Assembly: GCA_903868035.1 (NCBI GenBank)
Contig: CAIPTQ010000198.1
Span: forward strand, 1-25,089
Direction of reading: 5' to 3'
Source of the DNA: an uncultured Phycisphaerales bacterium
GTDB taxonomy: Bacteria > Planctomycetota > Phycisphaerae > WQYP01
DNA: 25,089 nucleotides
A model generated the notes under the pieces. That model was not told the DNA's origin and ran no database searches. It saw nothing but the letters and a program-made list of their open reading frames with translations. A program made the translations under genes and the position numbers. How positions within the stretch are numbered: the first letter of the stretch is position 1; the number at the start of each line of letters is the position of its first letter. Below, piece by piece: positions 8,601 to 16,207 of this stretch.

Positions 8601-8692
8601 CGGGCATCCTGCCGACGGTGATCGTGCTGGGCGTGTCGTTTTACGCGGCCCGGGGCGGGCGCGGCATGTTCGGCGGGCGCACGGAACGCTGA
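5627..8692 (+). CDS. Transmembrane Ser/Thr protein kinase (PknB/Hanks type) with polytopic C-terminal module
   Basis: A 1021-residue membrane kinase. Residues 1-60 form a small helical cap of a kind often seen in sigma-linked kinases of these phyla. The kinase domain (about 142-400) is complete: glycine loop GRGGMGEVY (151-159), ATP lysine in VALKF (Lys173), HRDLKPAN (Asp267, Asn272), DFG (285-287) and SPEQ in place of APE. One membrane helix (about 432-452) leads to a soluble region of about 250 residues, then a block of roughly eight membrane helices from about residue 705 to the end. That block includes the stretch ALEPYVRRVWP and, further on, DPLVGRDVLAG, which I recall as conserved but unnamed in acidobacterial kinases. 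The start at 5627 is preceded by GAGGAG; an ATG at 5636 is an alternative. A 1-nt overlap couples it to the sigma factor, the likely partner or target. Confidence 0.93.
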   Translation: MPAMNPEKYNKVKDIFLAACAQPVEARTQFVATACAGDEEMRREVESLLKEHQRDSQLLASEPQGPLGPMSSILSRAGIDVGTGRVAENMPDAEPSSVVEVGERIEPSHPHYEEDDAHDQTSGTRSGIVDPGRFPAGSMVAGRYRIIELLGRGGMGEVYRADDITLNQSVALKFLPALFGNDAKWLERFRNEVRLSRQVTHPNVCRVFDIGEFQGEQFISMEYVDGENLASLLRRIGRVPHDKAVLLARQLCAGLGAAHERGVLHRDLKPANVMIDGRGHVRITDFGLAAPTDQLKSDAVRAGTPAYMSPEQLRGKVVTVRSDVYSLGLVLYEMFTGRRAFRADSLRDYKRLHSSEEPTPPSKIVEDIDPIVERVILRCLEKEPKDRPASAMAVSAALPGGNPLREILAAGETPSPEVVAAAGEEHQPMKPRLALTLVLTALACLIGFVYVAPQMFVVQRALYHTPENGPVVQAEPAVLQYKAREILRTLGYAAPPVDTARGFDLNRGYYLYIEENQKAKDRLWRLWRPRLGLVYFWYRQSPELMVPLRPEGAVAERDPAPVVPGMINVRLDPLGRLIGLEVEPATPTRTVPVPEVTPYSWMAPISTPAVKTDWTPLLAAAGIDLSQDQFQETPPQGSPPVFADERKAWIGNFSDADLLRAETVRIEAAALRGQPVYFDVIGMWKEEQLSENKAQILAEGESNLMIQTIVIAFLLVIGSFLAWRNYRSARGNRQGATRMALAFFLLGMVAWMFTTHHVPDPVSEFFLFRRGMGPVLYSVCLMWVFYMALEPYVRRVWPETVISWSRLLGGKWLDPLVGRDVLAGAAVGVMTTLLAVIEYQMPQWLAARAWLAEDQIPVPLPSIMSASQMLTATQSLGPLFSTGILALYAGLMLLLCLVLLQMMTGRWWATTTLAVLLFALATAHYHVEEPWRLGWENVLSLGIQALLALALLAILTRHGLVALIFCLLVRSLLLDFPVTWNLSAWYRGASLAGILPTVIVLGVSFYAARGGRGMFGGRTER

Positions 8693-8713
8693 GCGCCGCT
8701 GAGCGCTGCGGGT

Positions 8714-10369
8714 TCAGGGTTTCTGTGACAGCTTCACATGAAAATTCTTGAACGACGGCGCGAGGGCCGCGGTCAAATCCTGATTCGGCACCGGCACGGG
8801 CGTGCCCACCCATTTGCCGTCCACGATCTTGCCTTCCTCCAGCAGGTCCACCGTGAGCTTGCCTTTTTCCGGAGCCTTGGGCTCGAAGGTGATGCTGGTG
8901 AGGGATTGCAAAATGTAAAATTCATCGGGTCCGAGTGTGATGATCATGCCGGAGGAACCCTGGGCCCGGCCCCCGCCCCCGCCCCGCGCACCGCCGCCGC
9001 CGCCGCCGCCGGCAGCGGGGGCGGCACCGGCCTTCACGCTCACCTTGTAGTTGCCCGCTGTGCCTTGGTCGGAGGCGCGGTTGTTCATGGTGCCCGGCCC
9101 GAGGATCCAGCCGAAGATGGTGCCCTTGCCCTGGTTCTCCATGATCGCCGGCGCCAACTGGGCCAGCGCCAAATAGGCTGGTTCGCCCCCCAGGCCGCTG
9201 CGATCGACGGCAAACGGCGAGAAGCACATGGCATCCATCTTGCCGAAGACAAATAGCGCGTTGGAACCCGCGATCGCCCCGGTGTTCGCCTCCGGGATGA
9301 ACAGCGGGTTGCCCTGCCGGTGGTACAGCGTACAGCGTTCCTCGAAGTTGGCGGCATAGATGTCCGGGGCCAGCGCATCGAGCGACGGCGCGCCCGCCTG
9401 CCAGATGTCCAGCAGGTAGGAGACCGGGCCGCCGGAGGGCCAATCGCCGGGGTTGCCGCCCTGGTCGAGCCAGCAGTTGGCGTACATCGGAATCGGGTAT
9501 TCCTTCTTGCCCGCCGCCGTCACGGTCTCCAGATACTTCGCGTAGTTCCACGCCTGGAAGGTTTCATCGGTGGCCGTCCCGGGGCCGAAGACTTCCGTCC
9601 ACGTGCCGGAGGTTTTGTTGCCCGCGGCATCCAGGCGTTTCTGCAACTCGGGCAGCAGTTTGCCCTTGTGGGCGGCCAGATAGTCCATCAGTTCTTTGGG
9701 CACTGGGCCGGTAAACGCCGCCTCCGCCGCGGGGCTGTGGTCGCGCGACTGCCCGCGCACCCCCACTTCGTTCTCCACCTGCATCATCAGCACCGTGTGC
9801 TTGTCATCGACCTGCTTGATGTGCTTCATCAGGGCGGCAAACGCCCGGGCGTCCGCGGCGGCAGTCTCCCCGCCGAGGGTGGAGAGAATATCAACAGATT
9901 TGCCCGCGGCAGTCTTGACCCACGGAAACCGCTTGGCATCAGTCTTGACCCACAGCGGCGGATACGACGACAGCCCGTTCTTCCAACTGGCGAACCAGAG
10001 GAACACGATCTTCATGTTGCTGGCCCGGGCGTCCTTGATCAGGCCGTCCACCGTCTCAAAGTCGAACTTGCCTTCCTCGGGCTCGATGAGTTCCCAACTG
10101 ACGGCCAGAATCGACGTGTTGATGTTCTGGCTCGCCAGGCGCGGCCAGACATTGCGGGCCAGCTCGGCGCTGGCCGAGGCGGAGTTGGACCATTCCGCCC
10201 CCAGCATGAGGAACGGCTTGCCATCGACCACCATTTGCTTGGCGGTGCCATTCTGCCGCAGGTGCGGGATGCCGGTGTCGGCGGTCTGCGCGGGCAGCGG
10301 CCCGGCCAGTGCGACGATCCCCGCCAGGAGGGCGGCCCAGGTGAATTTCCGCGTACGCGCGTTGGACAT
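8714..10369 (-). CDS. Exported DUF5597-type glycoside hydrolase (beta-galactosidase-like, clan GH-A)
   Basis: A 551-residue exported enzyme with a signal peptide (cleavage near AQTA, residue 30), a (beta/alpha)8 barrel and a beta-rich C-terminal domain with DUF5597 character. The acid/base pair is in MMQVENEVG (Asn200-Glu201) and the likely nucleophile is Glu360 in PLFIPEANTG, as in GH35/GH42-like enzymes. SYPPLWVKTD (about 135-144) is another family motif. By family knowledge it would remove terminal beta-linked galactose or a related sugar; the substrate is not readable. A Gly-rich run (about 454-467) interrupts the C-terminal domain. The ATG has GAGAGG upstream. It is the last gene of a four-gene exported carbohydrate locus and meets the kinase gene tail to tail across only 21 bp. 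Confidence 0.88.
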   Translation of the reverse strand: MSNARTRKFTWAALLAGIVALAGPLPAQTADTGIPHLRQNGTAKQMVVDGKPFLMLGAEWSNSASASAELARNVWPRLASQNINTSILAVSWELIEPEEGKFDFETVDGLIKDARASNMKIVFLWFASWKNGLSSYPPLWVKTDAKRFPWVKTAAGKSVDILSTLGGETAAADARAFAALMKHIKQVDDKHTVLMMQVENEVGVRGQSRDHSPAAEAAFTGPVPKELMDYLAAHKGKLLPELQKRLDAAGNKTSGTWTEVFGPGTATDETFQAWNYAKYLETVTAAGKKEYPIPMYANCWLDQGGNPGDWPSGGPVSYLLDIWQAGAPSLDALAPDIYAANFEERCTLYHRQGNPLFIPEANTGAIAGSNALFVFGKMDAMCFSPFAVDRSGLGGEPAYLALAQLAPAIMENQGKGTIFGWILGPGTMNNRASDQGTAGNYKVSVKAGAAPAAGGGGGGGARGGGGGRAQGSSGMIITLGPDEFYILQSLTSITFEPKAPEKGKLTVDLLEEGKIVDGKWVGTPVPVPNQDLTAALAPSFKNFHVKLSQKP

Positions 10370-10473
10370 GGTTGATTCCTCTCATATTGGTTCCGCCGGT
10401 GACTCCAGGTTGGATGTCGCGGCGGGAAAATTGCGGTTACTCAATCCGAAAATACGTAACGTGATCCAGGCCC

Positions 10474-12069
10474 TCAGGGACGCTGGTAATAGGCCATATG
10501 CAGGTTCGTCCAGCGGGAACCGAAGACGCCGCTGATGATGTCGCCGCCGCGCCCGCGGTCGTGGTCGTTTTCGTCGCCATTGGTGCGCGCGTAGGTTTTC
10601 CACTTGCCGTCAACATAATTGCCGGTTTCCTGGAAGCCCAGTGCGAAGGCGCCCAGGCTGGGGTCCACCGGGGCGAGGCTGATGCCCAGCCCGCTGTGGA
10701 GGCACAGATATTCGTTGGGTTTGAGGGCGATGATGAGGCCCGCGACGGTGGTGCTGGTGCCAATCCCGCCTCCGCCGCCCGGTCCACCGCCGCCGGGACC
10801 TCTTCGGCCCCCGCCGCCCCCTGCGCCGGGCGCTCCGCCGCCGCCACCTGCTGCGGGGGCGGCCACATATAGGGTTGCGCCCAGGCCAGGGATTGCCGGG
10901 GCTGCCGCGCCGCCGGGAGCTGTGCCGGGAGCCGCCCCGCCCGGTGCTCCGCCGCCACCTGCGCCACGGCGACCACCGGGACCGCCGGCTCCACCCCCGC
11001 CGCCGCCGCTGGCCCGCACGGTGAAGTTGAACTGGCCGATCTTCACGAGCTCCTGCGTGGCGGCTTCATCCGTCGCGCCGGGACCGAACATGAAGGCGTA
11101 CATCGTCCCCTTGCCCTGATTTTCGAGAATGCCCGGCGCCAGGCCGGCGACGGTCGAGAAAAACGCAGCGGGCAAGGCTTCCGGCGCACCGGGCGCGGTG
11201 GCGGCCGCGGGCGCGGGTGCCGGGGCATCCACACCGGCCACGCCGATGGCGTTGAACTTGCCCAGGGCGTACAGCATTTTCGCCGCCCCGGTCGCCCCGC
11301 CCTCGGCATCCACGAGCAGCAGCGGATTGTCCGCCCGCGAAAACTTCGCGCACACGGCGGCGAAATTGGCGGAGCGAATGTCCGGGGCGATGAGGTCAAT
11401 CGCGGGCGCGGCGGTGCGGCAGGCATCCAGAAATGCCGTGGCGGCCTCGGGCTTGTCCACCGTGCATTCCACATACAGCGGGATGGCATACGCCGCCTTG
11501 CCCGCCGCCGCGACCTTGCCCAGGTAGCCGGCGACTTGCGCCACCGGCTTGCCCGCGGCGGTGTCGCCCTCGAGGGTGAATTTGTCTTCCACCTGCGCGG
11601 CGATCACGGCGTGGCCGGTGTCCGTCGCGGCGAGATGCTTGAGCAGCGCGGCAAAGGCCGCGGCGTCGGCCGTCGGGTCGCCGAAGGCCGGCGCGGCTGC
11701 CGACCCGCCCCGCCACCGCACCACCAGATGCATCTTGTTGGCCTGCGCGTCCTTGATCAGGGCGTCCACGGCGGCAAAATCAAACTGCCCCGGCTTGGGT
11801 TCCACGGCGCTCCCTTTCACCGCCACCAGCGCGGTGTTGACCTTCGCCGCCGCCAGGCGCGCCCAGGCCGCGGCACTCGTGTCGCTCAGGGCTTCGCCCA
11901 GGATCAGGAACGGCTTACCCTCCACGATAAGCTGCGTGGCCGCGCCCTGCTTGCGCAGTTGCGGGGCGTTGGCGTCGGCGGCCCGAGCGCTGGGCGCGCC
12001 GAACGTGGAAGCCATTGCCGCCATGAGGGTTGCCACCGCCAAATATCCGGAACGGCGTCGGGTGGGCAT
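10474..12069 (-). CDS. Exported DUF5597-like paralogue, probable catalytically dead pseudo-hydrolase
   Basis: A 531-residue exported protein that aligns along its length with the next gene downstream. Shared segments include GKPFLILG against GKPFLMLG, FDFAAVDALIKDA against FDFETVDGLIKDA, PDIRSANF against PDIYAANF, and ENQGKGTMY against ENQGKGTIF. The catalytic sites are gone: QVENE has become QVEDK (159-163) and the nucleophile segment FIPEA has become LLVDA (Asp254). The YPPLW substrate segment is also missing. About 80 residues (355-436) are almost pure Gly with Ala, Pro and Arg. The frame is intact, with a clean signal peptide (ending ARA, residue 30) and a Shine-Dalgarno AAGGAA. It is therefore a maintained gene rather than a decayed one. 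A binding or scaffold role is inference. Confidence 0.8.
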   Translation of the reverse strand: MPTRRRSGYLAVATLMAAMASTFGAPSARAADANAPQLRKQGAATQLIVEGKPFLILGEALSDTSAAAWARLAAAKVNTALVAVKGSAVEPKPGQFDFAAVDALIKDAQANKMHLVVRWRGGSAAAPAFGDPTADAAAFAALLKHLAATDTGHAVIAAQVEDKFTLEGDTAAGKPVAQVAGYLGKVAAAGKAAYAIPLYVECTVDKPEAATAFLDACRTAAPAIDLIAPDIRSANFAAVCAKFSRADNPLLLVDAEGGATGAAKMLYALGKFNAIGVAGVDAPAPAPAAATAPGAPEALPAAFFSTVAGLAPGILENQGKGTMYAFMFGPGATDEAATQELVKIGQFNFTVRASGGGGGGAGGPGGRRGAGGGGAPGGAAPGTAPGGAAAPAIPGLGATLYVAAPAAGGGGGAPGAGGGGGRRGPGGGGPGGGGGIGTSTTVAGLIIALKPNEYLCLHSGLGISLAPVDPSLGAFALGFQETGNYVDGKWKTYARTNGDENDHDRGRGGDIISGVFGSRWTNLHMAYYQRP

Positions 12070-12140
12070 GATGGGGTTCCTTTCTTTTTTTCCGCATGGA
12101 AGGGAAATGATCTGCGGAACTGATTTCGCAAGAAGTTTTA

Positions 12141-12168
12141 TTATTAGGCCGGAGCATGAACCACGCAA
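12141..12168 (-). promoter_or_regulatory. Possible promoter before the pseudo-hydrolase gene
   Basis: On the minus strand, TTGCGT (12168-12163) is followed after 16 nt by TAATAA (12146-12141). This lies about 70 nt upstream of the start codon, in the 175-bp gap after the epimerase gene. The -35 match is mediocre. If real, it would allow the two DUF5597-type genes to be expressed apart from the esterase and epimerase. Confidence 0.28.
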
Positions 12169-12244
12169 GTATGCCACGGAGCGGATGCCATAGACCCACA
12201 TGGACCCGGTTGGCATACGTTCGTTATCCTCGGGCTTGGTTCCG

Positions 12245-13615
12245 TTATCCGCCCGCCAGTTTCTTCAGCCGCGCGGTTACATTCAGCATCGCCCGCCCCT
12301 GGTGATACCCTTCCGTCCACGCGTCGGTCTTGGCGCCGCGCGTAGGCGCCAGCGCAGTGGAGACGCCCTTGTACCAGCCGCCATTGGTGTGATCGATGAA
12401 GTAGGTCTGGATGAAGTTCCACTGCTTGACGAAGGCGTTCCAGTATTTGGGGTCGTCCTTGCCGTAGCGTTCGTGCATCAACAGCAACGCGTTGAGCGAT
12501 TCGGCCTCGACCCACCATTCCATGTTGGCGGCCATGGGGCCGGTGCCATCGACGGTGCCCTCCCCGTTGAGGTAGCCGGCCTTGTCGTTGAAGGCGACCT
12601 TCAGGCAGTGATCGACGATATTGCGGCCGGCCTTCCAACAGGCGGGGTCGTCGGGCTTGCCCAGCGCCGCGGCGGCATCGGCGAAGAGGAAGGCCGACTC
12701 GATGTCGTGGCCGTAGGAATCGCGGCCCACAATGGGCGTCCAGTCGGCATTGAAAAACAGATGCAGGCAGCCGGGTTCGTAATAAATTTTCGTGAGGTTC
12801 AACTGATAAAGCTCCTCGGTGCGCTTTTTGACCAAAGGATCGGGCCAGACTTCGAGGAGCGCCGAGAAGGCTTCCAGCAGGTGAATGTGCGAGTTCATGG
12901 ATTTCTGGCCGGCGCGGGCGCCGACGATGTCGCTGCCGGTGGTCTGATGCGAGTTGTCGCCGAGCATCTGCTCGTAGTAGCCGCCGTTGGCCGCGTCATG
13001 GCTGAATTTTTCGAGCCACTGGAAGCCGGCCTTGGCGGCATCCAGGGCGGGCTGGTCGTGCGTGGCCTGGTAATTGGTGGCCAGCGCGTAAATGGCGAAG
13101 GCGTTGCCGTAGGCGTGCTTGCTGTCGGCACGCGAGACGCCAGCGGCATCGACGGACCACCAGAAGCCGCCGTTCTTGGCGTCCCACTGTTTTTCCATCA
13201 GGAACTTCGCCCCGTGGCGGGTGTATTTCAGATAGTCGGCGGCCTGGGCGGGGTAACGCATGGCGGCCTGGGCGGCCAGCCACGTCAGCCGGGACTGAAA
13301 GACCACGCTGCGGATGGGATCGACGACCGCCGGCGCGCTGCCGGTGGCGGGGGCGGCGCCGCGGCGGCCGCCGCCGGGGACGACATGCGTCCAGTTTTCT
13401 GAAAAGTTCTCGAAGAATCCCGCGCCGGCGGCATCGACGGCGGCGGGGAAAAACTTGTTGAGGTCATCGTTCAGCAAACTCTTTTCGACCTCGGCGGCGA
13501 TGCGCAGATAGGCGTCCCTGGTGGGGGCGACGGGGGCGGGCGCGGGGGCGCTCTGCGCGTAGGACAGCGTGGTGAGGGAAAGGATGAGCAGGGTGGTGAG
13601 CGGGTAGAGATTCAT
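12245..13615 (-). CDS. Exported N-acylglucosamine/cellobiose 2-epimerase family protein
   Basis: A 456-residue (alpha/alpha)6-barrel protein of the AGE/cellobiose 2-epimerase family. Catalytic-type residues are present: the NSHIHLLEA motif (His243, His245), GHDIE (His303), WWVEAE (Trp367-Glu372) and EGYHQGR (His438). By family knowledge these epimerise the reducing-end sugar of a disaccharide or an amino sugar at C2. The N-terminus is a signal peptide (cleavage near SYAQS, residue 20), whereas characterised family members are usually cytoplasmic. A short Gly/Arg/Pro-rich loop (79-99) is inserted near the start. An ATG at 13615 with AAAGG upstream is chosen; the reading frame extends a little further up without a better start. 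It lies 58 bp downstream of the esterase gene, probably in the same transcript. Glycan lyase or hydrolase activity on the same fold cannot be excluded. Confidence 0.85.
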   Translation of the reverse strand: MNLYPLTTLLILSLTTLSYAQSAPAPAPVAPTRDAYLRIAAEVEKSLLNDDLNKFFPAAVDAAGAGFFENFSENWTHVVPGGGRRGAAPATGSAPAVVDPIRSVVFQSRLTWLAAQAAMRYPAQAADYLKYTRHGAKFLMEKQWDAKNGGFWWSVDAAGVSRADSKHAYGNAFAIYALATNYQATHDQPALDAAKAGFQWLEKFSHDAANGGYYEQMLGDNSHQTTGSDIVGARAGQKSMNSHIHLLEAFSALLEVWPDPLVKKRTEELYQLNLTKIYYEPGCLHLFFNADWTPIVGRDSYGHDIESAFLFADAAAALGKPDDPACWKAGRNIVDHCLKVAFNDKAGYLNGEGTVDGTGPMAANMEWWVEAESLNALLLMHERYGKDDPKYWNAFVKQWNFIQTYFIDHTNGGWYKGVSTALAPTRGAKTDAWTEGYHQGRAMLNVTARLKKLAGG

Positions 13616-13630
13616 GCCGGAACCTTTCGA

Positions 13631-13667
13631 TTGGTCAGTAGCCAGTGATCGGTAGTCGTTGGTCAGT
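13631..13667. repeat. Short direct repeat in esterase-epimerase gap
   Basis: The 9-mer TTGGTCAGT occurs at 13631-13639 and 13659-13667, with a related CAGTGATCGGTAGTC stretch between. The pattern of short CAGT/GGTC words fills almost the whole 58-bp gap and looks like a degenerate dispersed repeat rather than a regulatory site. Confidence 0.5.
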
Positions 13668-13673
13668 GTCAAG

Positions 13674-14624
13674 TTATTTGGGCGCCGGTTGCGAGGCGGG
13701 TTGAGACGCGGATGCGGTTTTCAGGTGCGTGGCGAGAAACTCCATGGCCAGGGCGTCGGCCTTGGCATCGTTAAAGCCATGAGCGCCGCCCTTGACGGTA
13801 TAAAACTGGACGCTCACACCAACCTTTTTCAGCGCCGCCTCGAGCAGCTCGCTCTGGTTCAGGGGCACCTGCGTGTCCTGATCGCCATGGGCCAGCATGA
13901 ACGGCGGATCATCCTTGGCCACATACGTGATGGGGTTGGCCCGGGCCACCTTGGCCCTGTTATCCTGAATGGGACCGCCGATCAGGCTGGATTCAGGAGA
14001 GTTGGCCGCATCGTGTACCAGGCCATTGGGCAGGCGATGGGCGTCCATCTGCAGAAAATCGGTGGGGCCAAAGAAGGAGACGACCGCCTGGACTTTGCTG
14101 GAGACGGGGAGATTGTCCCCAACCTCAAATTCCTTGACGTCGCCGGCCGTGCCCAGCAGCGAGGCGAGATGTCCGCCCGCCGAGTGCCCCCAGACGCCGA
14201 AGCGCTCCGGATCGAAATTATACTTGCCGGCATTGGCCCGCAGGAAACGCACGGCAGCCTTGCAATCCTCGATCTGCGAAGGAAATTGCGCCACCCCCGA
14301 GAGGCGGTAATTGACCGAGGCCACCGCATACCCGGCGGCCAGCAGGGGCATGATCTTTTCGCCCGCCTTGTCGCCGGACCTCCAGGCCCCGCCGTGGATG
14401 AAGATCAGCAACGGGGCGTTTTTCACATCGGTCCGCGAATACAGGTCCAGTTTCTGGGCCGGCAGGCCGGCGGTCGTATAGGGCACGTCCAGATGTGCCG
14501 TGACGCCCGGCGGCAGCGCCGGCCCGCGGCTGGCGCGGCTGGTGGCCGGCGCGCTCTGCCCGAATAACGAAGCCGTGCCTAGCGCCAACACCGTGGCCAG
14601 GAGCAGGCGGAAATATCGTTTCAT
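13674..14624 (-). CDS. Exported alpha/beta-hydrolase esterase (BD-FAE/acetyl-xylan-esterase-like)
   Basis: A 316-residue exported serine esterase. After a signal peptide (about 1-22) the alpha/beta-hydrolase core shows the oxyanion motif HGGAW (77-81), the nucleophile elbow GHSAGG (Ser148), the acid in HGDQD (Asp250) and the base in GGAHGF (His282). By family, such enzymes remove acetyl or feruloyl groups from polysaccharides or oligosaccharides. The specificity here is inferred from the neighbouring glycosidase and epimerase genes. The ATG at 14624 is preceded by GGGGTG. It is the first gene of the four-gene carbohydrate locus, 119 bp after the oxidase subunit IV gene. It is probably transcribed separately, although I see no strong terminator in that gap. 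Confidence 0.87.
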   Translation of the reverse strand: MKRYFRLLLATVLALGTASLFGQSAPATSRASRGPALPPGVTAHLDVPYTTAGLPAQKLDLYSRTDVKNAPLLIFIHGGAWRSGDKAGEKIMPLLAAGYAVASVNYRLSGVAQFPSQIEDCKAAVRFLRANAGKYNFDPERFGVWGHSAGGHLASLLGTAGDVKEFEVGDNLPVSSKVQAVVSFFGPTDFLQMDAHRLPNGLVHDAANSPESSLIGGPIQDNRAKVARANPITYVAKDDPPFMLAHGDQDTQVPLNQSELLEAALKKVGVSVQFYTVKGGAHGFNDAKADALAMEFLATHLKTASASQPASQPAPK

Positions 14625-14704
14625 GATGGCACCCCAATAGGAGAGAAATTGCGGGAGTCCGTGGGCCGGTACATTCCAAGTAACGCGGCATTTTCCGCGC
14701 CATT

Positions 14705-14732
14705 GCCCCGCATGCCAAGCCCCGCATGCCAA
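14705..14732. repeat. 14-bp tandem duplication
   Basis: The 14-mer GCCCCGCATGCCAA occurs twice head to tail (14705-14718 and 14719-14732), just downstream of the oxidase subunit IV stop codon. Each copy contains the palindrome GCATGC. It may be a simple slippage duplication. Confidence 0.75.
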
Positions 14733-14743
14733 GCTCGGTTCGC

Positions 14744-15118
14744 TCATTCCCCCTTCAGCAACTCGCGCTTGACGCCTTCGGCCTGGGTGTTGTAGAGGCT
14801 GCCGTGGTTCTGGCCGGTGTCCAGCAGCGTCAGGCCGATGAACAGGCCCACGAAGATCAGGCAGCCCACGAAGACGATGGCGTTGAAGGGCTTGTCCCAC
14901 AGCAGGTGCATGAAAAAAAGCACGACCAGCGAGGCCTTGATGACGGCAATGACCAGGGCGATTACCAGGTTGAACTCGCCGAAGTCCACCAGCGAGGCGG
15001 CGAAGGTGATGACGGTGAGGAGGGCCAGGGCCGCGAAGACGCCGACGAGAATCTTCAAGGGGACGACGTGGCCGAGGGCATGGGCGTCAGGGTTGGGTTC
15101 AGCGGTTGGTGGGGGCAT
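14744..15118 (-). CDS. ctaF: Cytochrome c oxidase subunit IV (caa3 type)
   Basis: A 124-residue membrane protein with three helices (about 20-41, 49-71 and 80-101). The second carries the motif [14 protein letters not shown], characteristic of prokaryotic subunit IV of heme-copper oxidases. It is a small structural subunit of the oxidase in the cytoplasmic membrane. It is the last gene of the respiratory operon, 95 bp after subunit III. The start at 15118 has only a weak GAGAT upstream, consistent with downstream translation in a long transcript. Confidence 0.88.
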   Translation of the reverse strand: MPPPTAEPNPDAHALGHVVPLKILVGVFAALALLTVITFAASLVDFGEFNLVIALVIAVIKASLVVLFFMHLLWDKPFNAIVFVGCLIFVGLFIGLTLLDTGQNHGSLYNTQAEGVKRELLKGE

Positions 15119-15151
15119 GATGATCTCGCTTGCGAAGAACTGCTATCTTAT

Positions 15152-15183
15152 CCGAGCCGCGACCGTCAGGAAGCGACCCTCGG
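15152..15183. repeat. Dispersed-type repeat between subunits III and IV
   Basis: This stretch starts CCGAGCCGCGACCGTCAGG and ends CTCGG, so its outer five bases are inverted repeats. From memory, the word GAGCCGCGACCGT with a following GGAAGCG occurs in many copies in planctomycete genomes. That recollection needs a genome count. Confidence 0.55.
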
Positions 15184-15213
15184 ATTTTCGTAAGACGCCC
15201 TACTTTCGAGCCA

Positions 15214-16185
15214 CTATGCGGCATTGCCAATCAGATACAACAGCGGGAAAAGGAAAATCCAGACCAGGTCCACAACATGCCAGTAGAGGCCGACGAAATC
15301 AACGGGGGAGTAGTAATGGGGCCCGAAGTCGCCGCGGCGGACGCGCAGGAGCACCCAGGTGATCAGGGCGAGGCCGATGATGACGTGGAGGCCGTGGAGG
15401 CCGGTCATGAGAAAGTAGATCGAGAAGAAAACCTGGGTGTTGGGCGGCTCGGGGGCGAGCCGTTCGGCGGCGGCCCGGGGGTGCGGGGCATGGGCCTGGA
15501 CCCATTCCGGGTCGAGGCCGGCCGGGCCGATGGCGGCCCGGGGGATGACGGATTGTTCGATCAGCCGGCCGTCCTCGCCGATGCGCGTCGCCGGGCCGGC
15601 GGCGGCCGCGGCCGGTTGGGATATTGCGGGCTTGATAGGCGTAGTGGCGGGCGCCGGCGCGGCGGCTTCATGTTCGCCCGGGCGGACTGTCGGGTTGTAT
15701 TTGTCGCCGGGGAGCAGATTTTCCTCCCACTTGTTTTTGTACTCCACGAATTTAACGCACATGAACACGCCCCCGCAGGCGATGGTGACGCCCAGGAGCA
15801 GCATGCAGAGCCTGCGGTGGGAGCAGCGGAAGAGTTGCTTGTACTTGCCCTTGCCCAAAGGAAGGACGGCCCGGAAGGGCTGGTCGCCGAGCTGCGCCGC
15901 CCGCACGGCCCAGGCCATGGTGAAGGAGGAGAAGATCAGCACAATCGTGTTGAGCGCCCCCAGCCATTTGTTGAGATACTTATGGGCGTAGGCGAACACC
16001 TCCGGATGGCCGGCACGGTAGACCGCATACGCGCAGAACAGCCCGGAGAACAGCAAAATTTCCGTGGTCAGAAACAGCCATACCCCCAGCTTGCCCGAGT
16101 CAAACTGCTGCTGGGGCGTGTCGAAGTGATGCGCCAGGTGGGCATCCTTGTGGGCGTCATGCGTATCAGGGGCGGTGGTGGTCAT
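15214..16185 (-). CDS. ctaE: Cytochrome c oxidase subunit III (caa3 type)
   Basis: A 323-residue subunit III. The first helices appear in the segment [18 protein letters not shown] (about 32-50), which is diagnostic of the family. The C-terminal pair of helices carries [11 protein letters not shown] and [13 protein letters not shown], including conserved histidines. Between the fourth and fifth helices lies an Ala/Pro-rich soluble insert of roughly 80 residues (about 165-250), longer than in ordinary subunit III. Its role is unknown. The gene follows subunit I after a 76-bp AT-rich gap. The start at 16185 has GAGAG upstream. Confidence 0.93.
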   Translation of the reverse strand: MTTTAPDTHDAHKDAHLAHHFDTPQQQFDSGKLGVWLFLTTEILLFSGLFCAYAVYRAGHPEVFAYAHKYLNKWLGALNTIVLIFSSFTMAWAVRAAQLGDQPFRAVLPLGKGKYKQLFRCSHRRLCMLLLGVTIACGGVFMCVKFVEYKNKWEENLLPGDKYNPTVRPGEHEAAAPAPATTPIKPAISQPAAAAAGPATRIGEDGRLIEQSVIPRAAIGPAGLDPEWVQAHAPHPRAAAERLAPEPPNTQVFFSIYFLMTGLHGLHVIIGLALITWVLLRVRRGDFGPHYYSPVDFVGLYWHVVDLVWIFLFPLLYLIGNAA

Positions 16186-16207
16186 AATGCTCTCGTAAAA
16201 ATTTAAT

